DNA of 64,000 nucleotides from Comamonadaceae bacterium (GTDB lineage: Bacteria > Pseudomonadota > Gammaproteobacteria > Burkholderiales > Burkholderiaceae_C), in the NCBI GenBank assembly GCA_947375135.1, contig CANCER010000008.1, positions 1-64,000 on the forward strand, given 5' to 3'. Below are positions 53,235 through 63,498 of the stretch, one piece after another; position 1 is the first letter of the stretch, and every line of letters starts with the position of its first letter. Below the pieces are notes generated by a model, which worked only from the letters and a program-made list of their open reading frames with translations, was not told the origin of the DNA and ran no database searches. Position numbers and translations under genes: made by a program.

Positions 53235-53266
53235 GGGGTCACTGCCAAATGAATAGCAGTGACCCC
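53235..53266 (-). terminator. Hairpin downstream of tRNA-Thr
   Basis: GGGGTCACTGC (53235-53245) and GCAGTGACCCC (53256-53266) form a perfect 11-bp stem with a 10-nt loop, 10 bp beyond the tRNA 3' end on the minus strand. TTTC follows the stem on that strand, a weak T-run. Confidence 0.7.
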
Positions 53267-53276
53267 TCGGGAGAAA

Positions 53277-53352
53277 TGGTGCCGCTTGACGGAATCGAAC
53301 TGTCGACCTTCTCCTTACGAAGGAGCTGCTCTACCAACTGAGCTAAAGCGGC
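53277..53352 (-). tRNA. tRNA-Thr (anticodon CGU)
   Basis: A complete 76-nt cloverleaf on the minus strand. Acceptor GCCGCTT pairs with AAGCGGC; the D arm is GCTCAGTTGGTAGAGC; the anticodon loop TTCGTAA gives CGU; the T loop is TTCGATT; CCA is encoded. The anticodon CGU reads ACG (Thr). Confidence 0.96.
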
Positions 53353-53365
53353 ACTAAGCCTGCAA

Positions 53366-54376
53366 TTATACCGGCGTGAAATAGCTGGCTGCGCGCTCCA
53401 CCTCGTTCTTGGAACCGAGGATCACGCTGATACGCTGGTGCAACTGGGTGGGCTCAATGTCCAGAATGCGCTGCGTGCCGGTGCTGGCAGCACCCCCGGC
53501 CTGCTCGACGATCCAGCCCATGGGGTTGGCTTCGTACATCAGGCGCAGCTTGCCGGCCTTTTCGGGCTCGCGCTTGTCCCAGGGGTAGAGGAACACGCCG
53601 CCGCGGGTCAGGATGCGGTGCACGTCGGCCACCATGCTGGCAATCCAGCGCATGTTGAAGTCCTTGCCGCGCGGGCCGGTCTTGCCCAACAGACATTCGT
53701 CGATGTAACGCTTCACCGGTTCGTCCCAGTGGCGCATATTGCTCATGTTGATGGCAAATTCCTTGGTCTCTTCCGGGATTTGCATGTCGCGCTGGGTCAG
53801 CACAAACGAGCCCTGTTCGCGGTCCAGGGTGAACATGGCCACGCCGTCGCCTACCGTCAGCACCAGGGTGGTCTGCGGGCCGTAAATGCAGTAGCCCGCC
53901 GCGACCTGTTTGGCGCCGGCCTGCAAAAAGTCCTGCTCGGAGACAGCGGCGCCTTCGGGCTTTTTGAGCACGCTGAAGATGGTGCCGATGCTGACGTTGA
54001 CGTCGATGTTGCTGGAGCCGTCCAGGGGATCAAACAGCAGCAGGTATTCGCCCTGCGGGTAGCGGTTGGGCACCACGTGGATGCCTTCCATTTCCTCGCT
54101 GGCCATGGCCGCCAGGTGACCGCCCCATTCGTTGGCTTCGATCAGCACGTCGTTGGCAATGATGTCCAGTTTCTTCTGGATTTCGCCCTGGATGTTTTCG
54201 CTCTCGGCTTCCGACACGCCGAGTACGCCGCCCAAAGCGCCCTTGTTGACCGCCAGGCTGATGCTCTTGCAGGCGCGCGCCACCACTTCCAGCAGCAGGC
54301 GCAGCTGTGCAGGGATGGAGCCGTCTATGCGCTGCTCTTCGACCAGGTAGCGGGTCAGTGAAATTCTGGGTGCCAT
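53366..54376 (-). CDS. fbp: Fructose-1,6-bisphosphatase class I
   Basis: Gluconeogenic and Calvin-cycle phosphatase, 336 residues. Metal and substrate motifs: MASEEMEGI (about 90), [22 protein letters not shown] (about 110), and the C-terminal signature [37 protein letters not shown]. The ATG at 54376 has AAGAAAG upstream. It follows pepN with a 45-bp gap on the same strand, possibly an operon. Confidence 0.96.
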   Translation of the reverse strand: MAPRISLTRYLVEEQRIDGSIPAQLRLLLEVVARACKSISLAVNKGALGGVLGVSEAESENIQGEIQKKLDIIANDVLIEANEWGGHLAAMASEEMEGIHVVPNRYPQGEYLLLFDPLDGSSNIDVNVSIGTIFSVLKKPEGAAVSEQDFLQAGAKQVAAGYCIYGPQTTLVLTVGDGVAMFTLDREQGSFVLTQRDMQIPEETKEFAINMSNMRHWDEPVKRYIDECLLGKTGPRGKDFNMRWIASMVADVHRILTRGGVFLYPWDKREPEKAGKLRLMYEANPMGWIVEQAGGAASTGTQRILDIEPTQLHQRISVILGSKNEVERAASYFTPV

Positions 54377-54421
54377 GTACAACTTTCTTAATGAATGGGA
54401 TGCTTGGTTGCCGCGCAACCG

Positions 54422-57130
54422 TCAGTCCGCCAATGCGCGTTCAATGACTTCGCGCACGTCGTTGCTGAGGTCGCTCTTGGCTGCCACGCGTTTGAGCGCT
54501 TCGCAGGCCGCGCTGCGGTAGGGCTCGGCCAGACGCTTCCAGCGGTCCATGGCGCGCGCCAGGCGGGCGGCCACTTGCGGGTTGGTGGCGTCGAGCTCCA
54601 TCACGCGCTCGCTCCAGAACACATAGCCCGCCGCATCGGCACGGTGGAAGCCGCCGGGGTTGGCGCTGCAGTAGCTGAAGATCACGCTGCGCGCGCGGTT
54701 GGGGTTGCGCAGGTTGAAGTCGGGGTGCGCCATGAGGTGGCGCACGGCGGTTAGCACATTGCCGCCGCGGTCGGGCGCGCCGGCTTGCAGCGCAAACCAT
54801 TTGTCCAGCACCAGGGCTTCGTCCTTGAACAGGGCATGGAAGCGCGCCAGGGCGCCCGCGGCCAGTTCGTGCCCGCTGCCGACCAGGGCCTGCAGGGCGT
54901 TGAACCGGTCGGTCATGTTGCCGGCGTCCTTGAAGCGCTGCAGCGTCTTGCCGGGCCAGACCGTGTCACCGGACTGGATGGCAGACAGGCACAGGAAGTT
55001 CAGTGCCATGCCGGCCAGGGCACGGCGGCCGCTGGAAACCGGGTCGGGGCGGTAGGCGCCGTTGTCCTGGTGCCGGGTGAAGGTCCATTCCCAGTCGGAA
55101 TGCAGGGCCGTGGCCAGTTGCAGGCGCATGCTTTCGCGCACCGCGTGGATGCGTTGCGGGTCCACCAGGGCGAGTTGCTCGGCGATGTAGGTTTCGCTCG
55201 GCAGGGTCAGCACCAGCTCCTTGAAGGCCGCGTCCAGCGTGGGGTGGCGCAGCACGGCGCGCATCGCATCCAGATAGGCGGCGTTCAGCACGGCATCGCT
55301 GCTGCCGGAGGCGATGGCGGCCATGGCGCTGCGCAGGGCCAGGCGCTGGCCGGCTTCCCAACGGTTGAAGGGGTCCGGGTCGTTGGCCAGCAGGGTCAGC
55401 AGTTGGGCGTCGCTGTAGTCAAAGTCCAGCAGCACCGGCGCCGAGAAGCCGCGCAGGATCGAAGGCACCGGCTCTTCGGCCACCTTCTCGAAGGTGAGCG
55501 ACTCGCTCTGTGCCGTCATCACGAACAGGTGGCTGCCCTCGGTGGCAGCCGTGGAGCCTGCAATGTGCAAGGGCAGGGCGGCGCCGCTGGCAGCACCCAC
55601 CAGGCCCAGGCTGACGGGGATGACAAAGGCTTGCTTGTCGGCCTGGCCCGTCGTGGGTGCGCAGCTTTGGGCAAAGTGCAGCGTGTAGGTTTGTGCATCC
55701 GCGTTGTATTCGCCACGGGCCGCTACGCGGGGTGTGCCGGCCTGGCTGTACCAGCGTTTGAACTGCGGCAGCAGCTGGGCCAGCGCCGACCCGGGGTTGG
55801 CATCGGCAACGGAGGAGGCAAAGTCGTCACAGGTCACCGCCTGGCCGTCAAAGCGCTCGAAGTACAGCTTCATGCCGCGCTCAAAGCCCTTGCGTCCGGT
55901 GAGGGTCTGCATCATGCGCACCACTTCCGCACCTTTTTCGTAGATGGTGACGGTGTAGAAGTTGTTGATCTCAATGGAGCTGTCAGGCCGCACCGGGTGC
56001 GCCATGGGGCCCGCGTCTTCCGGGAACTGGGCGGTGCGCAGCACGCGCACGTCTTCAATGCGCTTGACGGCGCGGGCCGACGGGTCGGCGCACAGGTCCT
56101 GGCTGAACTCCTGGTCGCGGAACACGGTCAGGCCTTCTTTGAGCGAGAGCTGGAACCAGTCGCGGCAGGTGATGCGGTTGCCGGTCCAGTTGTGGAAGTA
56201 CTCGTGGCCGACCACACTTTCGATGTTGGAGTAGTCCACATCGGTGGCGGTGGCCTGGTTGGCCAGCACGTACTTGGTGTTGAAGATGTTCAGGCCCTTG
56301 TTCTCCATGGCGCCCATGTTGAAGTCGCTGGTGGCCACGATCATGAAGCGCTCCAGGTCCAGCGGCAGGCCAAAGCGCGCCTCGTCCCAGGCGACGGACG
56401 CCATCAGGGAGTTCATGGCGTGCTCGGTTTTGTCCAGGTCGCCGGGGCGCACATAGACCTGCAACAGGTGGTCCTTGCCGGCGCGCGAGGTGATGCGCTG
56501 CTCGCGGCTGACCAACTGGCCGGCCACCAGGGCAAACAGGTAGCTCGGCTTTTTGTGCGGGTCCACCCACTTGGCAAAGTGGCGGCCGTCTTCCAGTGCA
56601 CCTTGCTCCACCAGATTGCCGTTGCTGAGCAGCACCGGGTATTTGGCCTTGTCGGCGCGCAGCGTGACGGTGTAGCTGGCCATCACATCCGGGCGGTCCA
56701 GGAAGTAGGTGATGCGTCTAAAGCCCTCAGCCTCGCACTGGGTGAAGAAGGAGTCGTTGCTGACGTACAGGCCCATCAGCTTGGTGTTCTTGGCCGGCAG
56801 GCAGGTGGTGAAGATTTCCAGCGCAAAGGGCTCGGGGCCTTCGGGCAGGTTTTCCAGCACCAGTTTGTCGCCGTCCATCTTGAAGGAGGTGCCCGCGCCA
56901 TTGACCAGCACGCGCGCCAGGTTCAACTCTTCGCCGTCCAGGCGCAGGGCCTGTGCGGGCACGTCCGGGTTGCGGCGCAGCATCATCTTGTTGAGCACGC
57001 GGGTTTTGGCAGCGTCCAGATCGAAGCACAGGTCTACCGTGTCAATCCAGAACGCCGGGGCAGCATAGGCTTCGCGGTGGATCACGTTGGGCACGCTGGG
57101 CGCCCCGTCGCCTTTAGAGCTTTGCAACAT
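54422..57130 (-). CDS. pepN: Aminopeptidase N (M1 family)
   Basis: A Zn-dependent cytoplasmic aminopeptidase of 902 residues, near the usual 870-890. Shows the GAMEN substrate motif (NMGAMENKGLNIFN), the zinc site HEYFHNWTGN (HExxH) with the third ligand Glu in SLKEGL, and the usual C-terminal helical domain. Its start overlaps the HAD phosphatase gene end by 17 bp, so the genes pepN and the phosphatase are coupled. Confidence 0.96.
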   Translation of the reverse strand: MLQSSKGDGAPSVPNVIHREAYAAPAFWIDTVDLCFDLDAAKTRVLNKMMLRRNPDVPAQALRLDGEELNLARVLVNGAGTSFKMDGDKLVLENLPEGPEPFALEIFTTCLPAKNTKLMGLYVSNDSFFTQCEAEGFRRITYFLDRPDVMASYTVTLRADKAKYPVLLSNGNLVEQGALEDGRHFAKWVDPHKKPSYLFALVAGQLVSREQRITSRAGKDHLLQVYVRPGDLDKTEHAMNSLMASVAWDEARFGLPLDLERFMIVATSDFNMGAMENKGLNIFNTKYVLANQATATDVDYSNIESVVGHEYFHNWTGNRITCRDWFQLSLKEGLTVFRDQEFSQDLCADPSARAVKRIEDVRVLRTAQFPEDAGPMAHPVRPDSSIEINNFYTVTIYEKGAEVVRMMQTLTGRKGFERGMKLYFERFDGQAVTCDDFASSVADANPGSALAQLLPQFKRWYSQAGTPRVAARGEYNADAQTYTLHFAQSCAPTTGQADKQAFVIPVSLGLVGAASGAALPLHIAGSTAATEGSHLFVMTAQSESLTFEKVAEEPVPSILRGFSAPVLLDFDYSDAQLLTLLANDPDPFNRWEAGQRLALRSAMAAIASGSSDAVLNAAYLDAMRAVLRHPTLDAAFKELVLTLPSETYIAEQLALVDPQRIHAVRESMRLQLATALHSDWEWTFTRHQDNGAYRPDPVSSGRRALAGMALNFLCLSAIQSGDTVWPGKTLQRFKDAGNMTDRFNALQALVGSGHELAAGALARFHALFKDEALVLDKWFALQAGAPDRGGNVLTAVRHLMAHPDFNLRNPNRARSVIFSYCSANPGGFHRADAAGYVFWSERVMELDATNPQVAARLARAMDRWKRLAEPYRSAACEALKRVAAKSDLSNDVREVIERALAD

Positions 57131-57800
57131 GGTGTTTCTCCAAAAAATTGCTATTGGTTAGTTCGGTGAAATTCCTGGCATGGGCCAGCACATGGGCGCC
57201 CGCCAACTCTGCCGGCGTGTGGCCGGTGCAGATGCCCACGGCCCGCATGCCGGCGCGGCGCGCGGCCTCTATGCCCAGGGGCGCGTCTTCAAAAACGATG
57301 CAGTGTGCCGGCTCCACACCCAGGCGCCTGGCCACTTCTAGAAAGATGGCGGGCTCGGGCTTGCCCGGCAGACCTTCGTCGCCGCCCACGGCCACGGCGG
57401 GCAGGGGGCGCAGTTTCAGGTGGGCATAGGCAAAGGCAACGTTGTGCCGGTCACCGGCGGTGCCGACCCCAATCTGCAGGCCCCGTGCGCGGGCGGCTTC
57501 GGCAAAGGCGCTGAATCCCTGCACTTCGGCAAACTGGGGCGCGAAGATCTCGCGGTACAGCGCTTCTTTTTCCTGCAGGTGGACAAAGGCTTCGGCATCG
57601 GGCATGTCGCGCTCAAACAGGATGCGCATGCACTCCAGGCCGGTGCGGCCGGTGGTGCGGCGCATCAGTTCGGGCAAATCGATGGTAAGCCCATGGCGCT
57701 GGGCCAGGACGACCCAGCTTTGCGCGTGCGAGGGCATGGAGTCGACCATGGTGCCGTCCATATCGAAAATCAAGGCCCCCACGCTTGCCTCTGCGCCCAT
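57114..57800 (-). CDS. HAD-IA family phosphatase (beta-phosphoglucomutase-like)
   Basis: 228 residues. HAD motif I IFDMDGTMVDSM (nucleophile Asp), motif II in GVGTAGD, and motif IV IVFEDAPLGIEAARRAGM. A helical cap (about 20-90) follows motif I, as in phosphoglycolate phosphatase and beta-phosphoglucomutase relatives. The substrate is unknown. The ATG at 57800 lies 3 bp inside the end of prfB; the GTG at 57806, which overlaps the prfB stop as GTGA, is an alternative start. Confidence 0.88.
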   Translation of the reverse strand: MGAEASVGALIFDMDGTMVDSMPSHAQSWVVLAQRHGLTIDLPELMRRTTGRTGLECMRILFERDMPDAEAFVHLQEKEALYREIFAPQFAEVQGFSAFAEAARARGLQIGVGTAGDRHNVAFAYAHLKLRPLPAVAVGGDEGLPGKPEPAIFLEVARRLGVEPAHCIVFEDAPLGIEAARRAGMRAVGICTGHTPAELAGAHVLAHARNFTELTNSNFLEKHHVAKL

Positions 57801-57802
57801 GC

Positions 57803-58907
57803 TCACACGCCCTGCTTCAGTGACGCTTCAATGAACACATCCAGATCGCCGTCCAGCACCTTTTGCGTGGCAGAGACTTCGACGTTGGTACGCAGGTCCT
57901 TGATGCGGCTGTTGTCCAGCACGTAGCTGCGGATCTGGTGGCCCCAGCCCACGTCGGTCTTGGTGTCTTCGAGCTTTTGCTGCTCGGCCTGGCGCTTGCG
58001 CATCTCGAAGTCGTACAGGCGCGAACGCAGGCGCTTCCAGGCGACCTCGCGGTTGCCGTGCTGGCTGCGTCCGTCCTGGCACTGCACCACGATGTTGGTG
58101 GGGATGTGGGTCAGGCGCACGGCCGAGTCGGTCTTGTTGATGTGCTGGCCGCCGGCGCCGCTGGCGCGGAAGGTGTCTACCCGCACATCGGCCGGGTTGA
58201 TGTCGATCTCGATCGTGTCGTCAATTTCCGGGTAGACAAACACGCTGGCAAAGCTGGTGTGGCGTCCGCCCGACGAGTCGAACGGGCTCTTGCGCACCAG
58301 GCGGTGTACGCCGGTTTCGGTGCGCAGCAGGCCGAAGGCGTATTCGCCCTCGATCTTGATGGTCGCACCCTTGATGCCGGCGGTGTCGCCGTCGGTCAGG
58401 TCTTCCACCGTGGCGGTGAAGCCCTTGCGCTCGGCGTATTTCAGGTACTGGCGCAGCAGCATGCTGGCCCAGTCGCAGGCCTCGGTGCCACCGGCACCGG
58501 CCTGGATGTCCAGGAAACAGGGCAGGGGGTCGGCCGGGTTGTTGAACATGCGGCGGAATTCCAGGTCCTCGATGATCTTGGCCAGCTTGGCGGTCTCGCC
58601 CTCGATGGTGATCAGACCGGCCTCGTCATCATCCTCCTTGCTCATTTCATAGAGTTCGGTGTTGTCTGAGAGCTCGCTTTCTAGCTGGTCGAGCGTGACG
58701 ACCACGCCGTCCAGCATCTTCTTTTCCTTGCCCAGTTCCTGGGCCTTCTTGGGGTCGTTCCAGACGGTGGGGTCTTCCAGGCTGGCGTTTACCGTGCGCA
58801 GGCGTTCCGATTTGGCATCGTAGTCAAAGATACCCCCGTAACGCGAGCGCGCGGGCGCCCAGGTCTGCGAGGGTGGTGCCGATGAGGTTGCTGCGTTCGA
58901 TTTCCAT
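57803..58907 (-). CDS. prfB: Peptide chain release factor 2 with programmed +1 frameshift
   Basis: Releases polypeptides at UGA and UAA. The ORF begins at ATG 58907; after 27 codons it meets an in-frame TGA at 58826-58824 within TATCTTTGAC, the classical RF2 slip site. Skipping one base continues as [16 protein letters not shown]... to 57803, giving 367 residues in total, the normal size. The tripeptide SPF ([10 protein letters not shown]) and GGQ ([15 protein letters not shown]) motifs are present. The TGA is thus autoregulatory, not a mutation. A GGGGG purine run lies just upstream of the slip site. Confidence 0.96.
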
Positions 58908-58965
58908 GGTCTTCTTGTCCTGTGATGTGTCGGTGTTTACCCCGGCATTTTCTCACGCTTGGCGC

Positions 58966-59868
58966 TCAGGCAATAAAGCGCTCAATCAACGCAGCCAGTT
59001 GCTCCGGCTGGTCGTGGTGCAGCATGTGGCCGGCGTTGGCAATGTGCGCCATTTCCAGTTGCTGCACCGCCTGGATGCGCTCGTGGAACTCGTCCAGGTT
59101 GTAGGTGCCCTTCCACCACTGGTCCATGCTGTTGTCCGAGGCTTCCACGCACAGGGTCGGGGCGCTGATGCGATGGAGAATTTCCTGCACCTCGTCCACC
59201 CGGTAGAGCTGGGCGTTGGTGATCTTGTGTGCCGGGTGCCCCAGGATGTGCCAGTGGCCCGGTGTGCTTTCGCGCGCCCAGTGGCCCGCCAGCCACAGGG
59301 CTTTGTCCTGGCCCAGGCGCAGGTTGTTTTTCATCAGGCGCTCTGCCACGGCTTCCAGGCTGTCATAGCTGCGCATATCCCGCTGGCCCTGGCGCAGGGA
59401 CTTCAGCTCATCCATCCAGCGGGCATAGCGCCCGGGGGCCTGTGCCGGCACGGTGCGTGGCATGCCGAAGCCTTCCAGGTTGATGAGGCGACGTACCCGA
59501 TCGGGTCGCACCCCGGCGTACAGCATGGCCACATTGCCCCCCATGCTGTGGCCGACCAGGTGAATGGCCTGGCCAGGCGCGTAGTGGTCCAGCAAAAAGT
59601 CCAGATCGGCCAGGTAGTCGGGGAACCAGAAGTGGTCGGCGTCCGGCACCTCGGTTTGGCCAAAACCACGCCAGTCCGGCGCGATCACGTAATGGTCGGC
59701 GTGCAGGGCGTCCACCACAAACTGGTAACTGGCCGCCACATCCATCCAGCCGTGCACCATGACCAGGGGTATCTGGTCCGGCGCGGGTTGACCCCATACC
59801 TGCACGTGGTACTGCAACCCGCGCACGGGGATGAATTCGCTCTTGAAAACGCGTTTGACTTGGTACAT
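58966..59868 (-). CDS. Alpha/beta hydrolase
   Basis: About 300 residues. Core motifs: VMVHGWMDVAASYQFV (oxyanion), APDWRGFGQTEV, nucleophile elbow LVGHSMGGNVAMLYAG (Ser about 106), and C-terminal catalytic His in AHIANAGHMLHHDQPEQL. Typical of epoxide hydrolase and esterase-like enzymes; substrate unknown. Starts at 59868 or 59877; divergent and closely spaced with the acyl-CoA synthetase. Confidence 0.88.
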   Translation of the reverse strand: MYQVKRVFKSEFIPVRGLQYHVQVWGQPAPDQIPLVMVHGWMDVAASYQFVVDALHADHYVIAPDWRGFGQTEVPDADHFWFPDYLADLDFLLDHYAPGQAIHLVGHSMGGNVAMLYAGVRPDRVRRLINLEGFGMPRTVPAQAPGRYARWMDELKSLRQGQRDMRSYDSLEAVAERLMKNNLRLGQDKALWLAGHWARESTPGHWHILGHPAHKITNAQLYRVDEVQEILHRISAPTLCVEASDNSMDQWWKGTYNLDEFHERIQAVQQLEMAHIANAGHMLHHDQPEQLAALIERFIA

Positions 59869-59893
59869 TCGGGCCATCATAAGGAGAAGCACC

Positions 59894-61696
59894 GTGTCCA
59901 CCCGTCCTGCCCGCGACAAAGTTCCCGCCCATGCCCCTGCAGAAACCCTGCCCGAGGGCTACCGCCGGCTGCACAGCCCATTTCGTTGGCAGGTGCCCCT
60001 GCAGTTCAATATCGCCCAGGTCTGCAGCCAGCGGTGGTCACAGGGCCCGGATGCTGCCAGCCGCATTGCCATACGCAGCTATGCGGACGGTGCCTTGCAG
60101 GGCGCCTGGAGCTATGGGCAGTTGCAGGAGCAGGCCAACCGCCTGTCCAACGTGCTGGCCGGCCTGGGTGTGCAGCGCGGCGACCGTGTGGCCATCGTGA
60201 TGCCGCAGCGCTTTGAGACGGCCGTGGCCTACATGGCGGTGCTGCAAATGGGTGCGGTCGCCATGCCGCTGTCCATGCTGTTCGGGCCTGAGGCACTGGA
60301 ATACCGGTTGCAAAACAGCGAGGCGGTGCTGGTGATTGCCGATGCGGTGGCGCTGCCCAGCCTGCGCTTGGTGCGTGGCGCGTGCCCCTTGGTGCAAAAG
60401 GTGGTTGGCATTGGCATGCTGTATGCCACCCAGGACGTGGCCGAAATCAACTACGCCGAGGCGCTGCGTGTGGCCTCACCGGTATTTGTCCCGGTGTCCA
60501 CCGCCGCCAATGACCCCGCCATCCTGATCTATACCAGCGGCACCACCGGCAACCCCAAAGGCGCGCTGATTCCCCACCGCGCCTTGATCGGCAACCTCAC
60601 CGGCTTTGTCTGCAGCCAGAACTGGTTTGGCTTTGACGGCCGGGACAACGCCGAATCGAAGGCGGTGTTCTGGTCGCCCGCCGACTGGGCCTGGACCGGT
60701 GGCCTGATGGACGCCCTGCTGCCCACGCTGTATTTCGGCTGCACCATCGTGGCCCAGGCCGGGCGCTTTGACCCGCAAGGCGCGCTGGAGCTGATGGGGC
60801 GCTGCGGCGTGACCCACACCTTTTTGTTTCCCACCGCCATCAAAGCCATGATGAAGGCCTGCCCCGGCACCGTGCGCAAGACCGTGCAGGCGCAATACGG
60901 CCTGAAGCTGCAGGCCATCATGAGTGCCGGCGAGGCCATGGGCGATGCCGTGTTTGGTTACTGCGAGCAGCAGATGGGCGTGGTACCCAACGAGATGTTC
61001 GGCCAGACCGAGATCAACTACATCGTCGGCAACTGTGCCAGGCACTGGAAGCCCAAGGCCGGCAGCATGGGCATGGCCTACCCCGGCCACCGCGTGGCGG
61101 TGATTGACGAGGACGGGCAGGAATGTGCCGTCGGCGTGCCGGGCGACGTGGCCTTGAACCGGCTTGACATCCACGGCGACCCCGACCCGATCTTCTTTTT
61201 GGGCTACTGGAAGGCAGAGGCCGCCACGCAGGACAAGTTCACCGGCGACTGGTGCCGCACGGGCGACCTGGCGGTGCGCGACGCGGAGGGTTACCTCTGG
61301 TACCAGGGCCGCTCGGACGATGTGTTCAAGTCCGCCGGTTACCGCATCGGCCCCGGTGAAATCGAGAATTGCCTGGTCAAGCACCCGGCCGTGGCCAATG
61401 CCGCGGTGGTACCCAAACCGGACGCAGAGCGCGGCGCTGTGGTCAAGGCCTATGTGGTGCTGGCACCCGATGCCCTGGCGGGCTGTGGCAACAGCAGCAG
61501 CGCGCGCACCGCGCTGCATGTGCAACTCACCAAAGACCTGCAGGCCCATGTCAAGGGCATGCTGGCGCCCTATGAATACCCCAAAGAAATCGAATTTGTG
61601 GACGCCTTGCCCATGACCACCACCGGCAAGGTGCAGCGGCGCGTGCTGCGGCTGCAGGAGCAGGCGCGGGCCAGGGGGGATGTGGACACCTTGTAG
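59894..61696 (+). CDS. AMP-binding acyl-CoA synthetase
   Basis: 600 residues. Activates a carboxylic acid to its CoA thioester through an acyl-AMP intermediate. Phosphate-binding loop ILIYTSGTTGNPKGALI (about 215), adenine motif MFGQTEINYIVGN, TGDLAVRDAEGYLWYQGRSDDVFKSAGYRIGPGEIE (in segments) and C-terminal Lys in PMTTTGKVQRR. Close to medium-chain/aryl acyl-CoA synthetases. The GTG at 59894 follows AAGGAG at 7 nt. Confidence 0.9.
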   Translation: MSTRPARDKVPAHAPAETLPEGYRRLHSPFRWQVPLQFNIAQVCSQRWSQGPDAASRIAIRSYADGALQGAWSYGQLQEQANRLSNVLAGLGVQRGDRVAIVMPQRFETAVAYMAVLQMGAVAMPLSMLFGPEALEYRLQNSEAVLVIADAVALPSLRLVRGACPLVQKVVGIGMLYATQDVAEINYAEALRVASPVFVPVSTAANDPAILIYTSGTTGNPKGALIPHRALIGNLTGFVCSQNWFGFDGRDNAESKAVFWSPADWAWTGGLMDALLPTLYFGCTIVAQAGRFDPQGALELMGRCGVTHTFLFPTAIKAMMKACPGTVRKTVQAQYGLKLQAIMSAGEAMGDAVFGYCEQQMGVVPNEMFGQTEINYIVGNCARHWKPKAGSMGMAYPGHRVAVIDEDGQECAVGVPGDVALNRLDIHGDPDPIFFLGYWKAEAATQDKFTGDWCRTGDLAVRDAEGYLWYQGRSDDVFKSAGYRIGPGEIENCLVKHPAVANAAVVPKPDAERGAVVKAYVVLAPDALAGCGNSSSARTALHVQLTKDLQAHVKGMLAPYEYPKEIEFVDALPMTTTGKVQRRVLRLQEQARARGDVDTL

Positions 61697-61889
61697 GGGC
61701 AAGCGGCAGGGCGGCATGTTGGTGCAAGCAGGCGGCCAGCCGAAGCGCAGCACGGCACCGGCGCGGGCGCGGGCGCTGTGCCGGTCATTCAGCCTGCCGG
61801 AGCGCGCAGAGGTCTTCGTCGCTACACTGGCAGCCGCAACGTTTGACTGCGGTGTGCAGTCCCTCCCTCTTTCGCCTTTTTTGAACCCT

Positions 61890-62957
61890 ATGAAACTTGT
61901 ACCCCTTGGTCAAAGCGACCTGCTTGTCACGCCCGTTTGCCTGGGCACCATGACCTTTGGCGAGCAGGTCAACGAGCCTGACAGCCACGCCATCCTGAGT
62001 CGTTCGCTGGAGCGCGGCGTCAACTTCATCGACACAGCCGAGATGTACGCCGTGCCACCCAAGGCCGAGACCTTTCAGACCACCGAAAAAATTGTCGGCA
62101 ACTGGCTGGAAAAGAACCCCGGCGCGCGCGACAAACTGGTGCTGGCCACCAAGGTGGCAGGCCCCTCACGCAACATGCCCTGGATTCGCAGTGGCAGCCC
62201 CGACCTGACGGGCGCCGACATCATTGCCGCTTGCGAGGGCAGCTTGAAGCGCCTCAAGACCGATGTGATTGACCTCTACCAGATCCACTGGCCCACGCGC
62301 AATGTGCCGATGTTCGGCAGCCTGTATTACGAGCCTGCCAAGGAGACGGCGGGGCTTACGTCCATCCACGCACAACTGGAGGCCTTGCACACCCTGGTCA
62401 AGGCCGGCAAGGTGCGCGCCATTGGCCTGTCCAACGAGACGTCCTATGGCGTGCACGAGTTTGTGCGCCTCGCCGAGCAGCATGGGCTGCCGCGCATTGC
62501 GACGGTGCAGAACGTGTACTGCCTGATCAGCCGGGGCCTGGAAAACGGTCTGGACGAAACCATGCACCGCCTGGACGTGTCCCTGTTGGCCTATTCCCCG
62601 TTGGGCTTTGGGCTGCTGACCGGCAAGTACGATGTCTCGGGCACCAGCGGGCCGGACGCACCGGCGCAAGGGCGCATTGCCAAGTACGAGTCCGTGCGCA
62701 AGCAGCGCTGGGGCCGGGCAGAGTCGCTGGAGGCGGCGCGGCGTTACAACGCCCTGGCCCAGGAATACGGCATGACGGCGACGCAAATGGCGCTGGCGTT
62801 TTGCTACACCAAGTGGCAGGTGCGCAGCACCATCATCGGGGTGACCTCGCTGGCCCAACTGGACGAAGACCTGAACGCCTGGGGCACGACCCTACCGGCG
62901 GAACTGCTGCAGAAAATTGATGCGGTGCGCAGGGAGATCCGCGACCCGGCGAACTGA
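61890..62957 (+). CDS. Aldo/keto reductase (Tas-like)
   Basis: 355 residues. NADPH-dependent TIM barrel with the catalytic tetrad parts GVNFIDTAEMYAVPP (Asp and Tyr), a Lys in LVLATKVAG and DLYQIHWPTRNVPMFG (His). The C-terminal end resembles Tas of E. coli (LLAYSPLGFGLLTGKYD, STIIGVTSLAQL). The ATG at 61890 begins the conserved MKLVPLGQSDL. Substrate unknown. Confidence 0.9.
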   Translation: MKLVPLGQSDLLVTPVCLGTMTFGEQVNEPDSHAILSRSLERGVNFIDTAEMYAVPPKAETFQTTEKIVGNWLEKNPGARDKLVLATKVAGPSRNMPWIRSGSPDLTGADIIAACEGSLKRLKTDVIDLYQIHWPTRNVPMFGSLYYEPAKETAGLTSIHAQLEALHTLVKAGKVRAIGLSNETSYGVHEFVRLAEQHGLPRIATVQNVYCLISRGLENGLDETMHRLDVSLLAYSPLGFGLLTGKYDVSGTSGPDAPAQGRIAKYESVRKQRWGRAESLEAARRYNALAQEYGMTATQMALAFCYTKWQVRSTIIGVTSLAQLDEDLNAWGTTLPAELLQKIDAVRREIRDPAN

Positions 62958-62969
62958 ACCCAGGCGCCC

Positions 62970-63455
62970 ATGGCAAAACACGTTTCAGAAACCCCGGCCA
63001 CCCAACTGCTCAAGAGCCACAAGGTGGTGTTTACCGAGCATGCATACGACTACCTGGAGCATGGCGGCGCGCTGCACAGCGCCGAAGTGCTGGGGTTCGA
63101 TCCGTTCATGGTGGTCAAGACCCTGATCATGCAGGACCAGGACGCCAAGCCGCTGGTGGTCCTGATGCATGGCAACCGCAAGGTGTCTACCAAAAATCTG
63201 GCACGCCAGATCGGCGCCAAGTCGGTCGAGCCCTGTGCCCCCGAGGTGGCCAACCGCCACAGCGGCTATCTCGTGGGCGGCACCTCGCCCTTCGGTACGC
63301 GCAAGGACATGCCGGTGTACATGGAAGAGACTATCCTTGGCTTGCCGCGCATCCTCATCAACGGGGGGCGGCGCGGCTATCTGGTGGGGCTGGATCCGCA
63401 GGTCTGCCTGCAGTTGCTGGCGGCAAAGAAGGTACAGTGCGCGCTGGCCGATTGA
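62970..63455 (+). CDS. ybaK: Cys-tRNA(Pro) deacylase, YbaK/EbsC
   Basis: 161 residues. Clears mischarged Cys-tRNA(Pro). YbaK domain with KTLIMQD near 50, the catalytic-Lys region, and [24 protein letters not shown] and [16 protein letters not shown], as expected for this family. It begins 12 bp after the aldo/keto reductase stop, likely in one operon with it. Confidence 0.93.
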   Translation: MAKHVSETPATQLLKSHKVVFTEHAYDYLEHGGALHSAEVLGFDPFMVVKTLIMQDQDAKPLVVLMHGNRKVSTKNLARQIGAKSVEPCAPEVANRHSGYLVGGTSPFGTRKDMPVYMEETILGLPRILINGGRRGYLVGLDPQVCLQLLAAKKVQCALAD

Positions 63456-63498
63456 GAAGCGGCTTGGGAAGAAGCGGCATTTCACAGGAGAACTTGGT

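Noticed and set aside
53160..53352. tRNA-associated integration site with an island over 51.4-53.1 kb
   Set aside because: The tRNA gene is intact with a terminator, but I find no integrase and no direct repeat of the tRNA 3' end within the window.
54785..57169. 794-codon plus-strand frame opposite pepN
   Set aside because: Antisense shadow; PepN on the minus strand has GAMEN and HExxH motifs.
57803..58907. prfB as a pseudogene because of its early TGA
   Set aside because: The stop lies in the classical RF2 slip site CTTTGAC and the downstream frame is intact with SPF and GGQ motifs.
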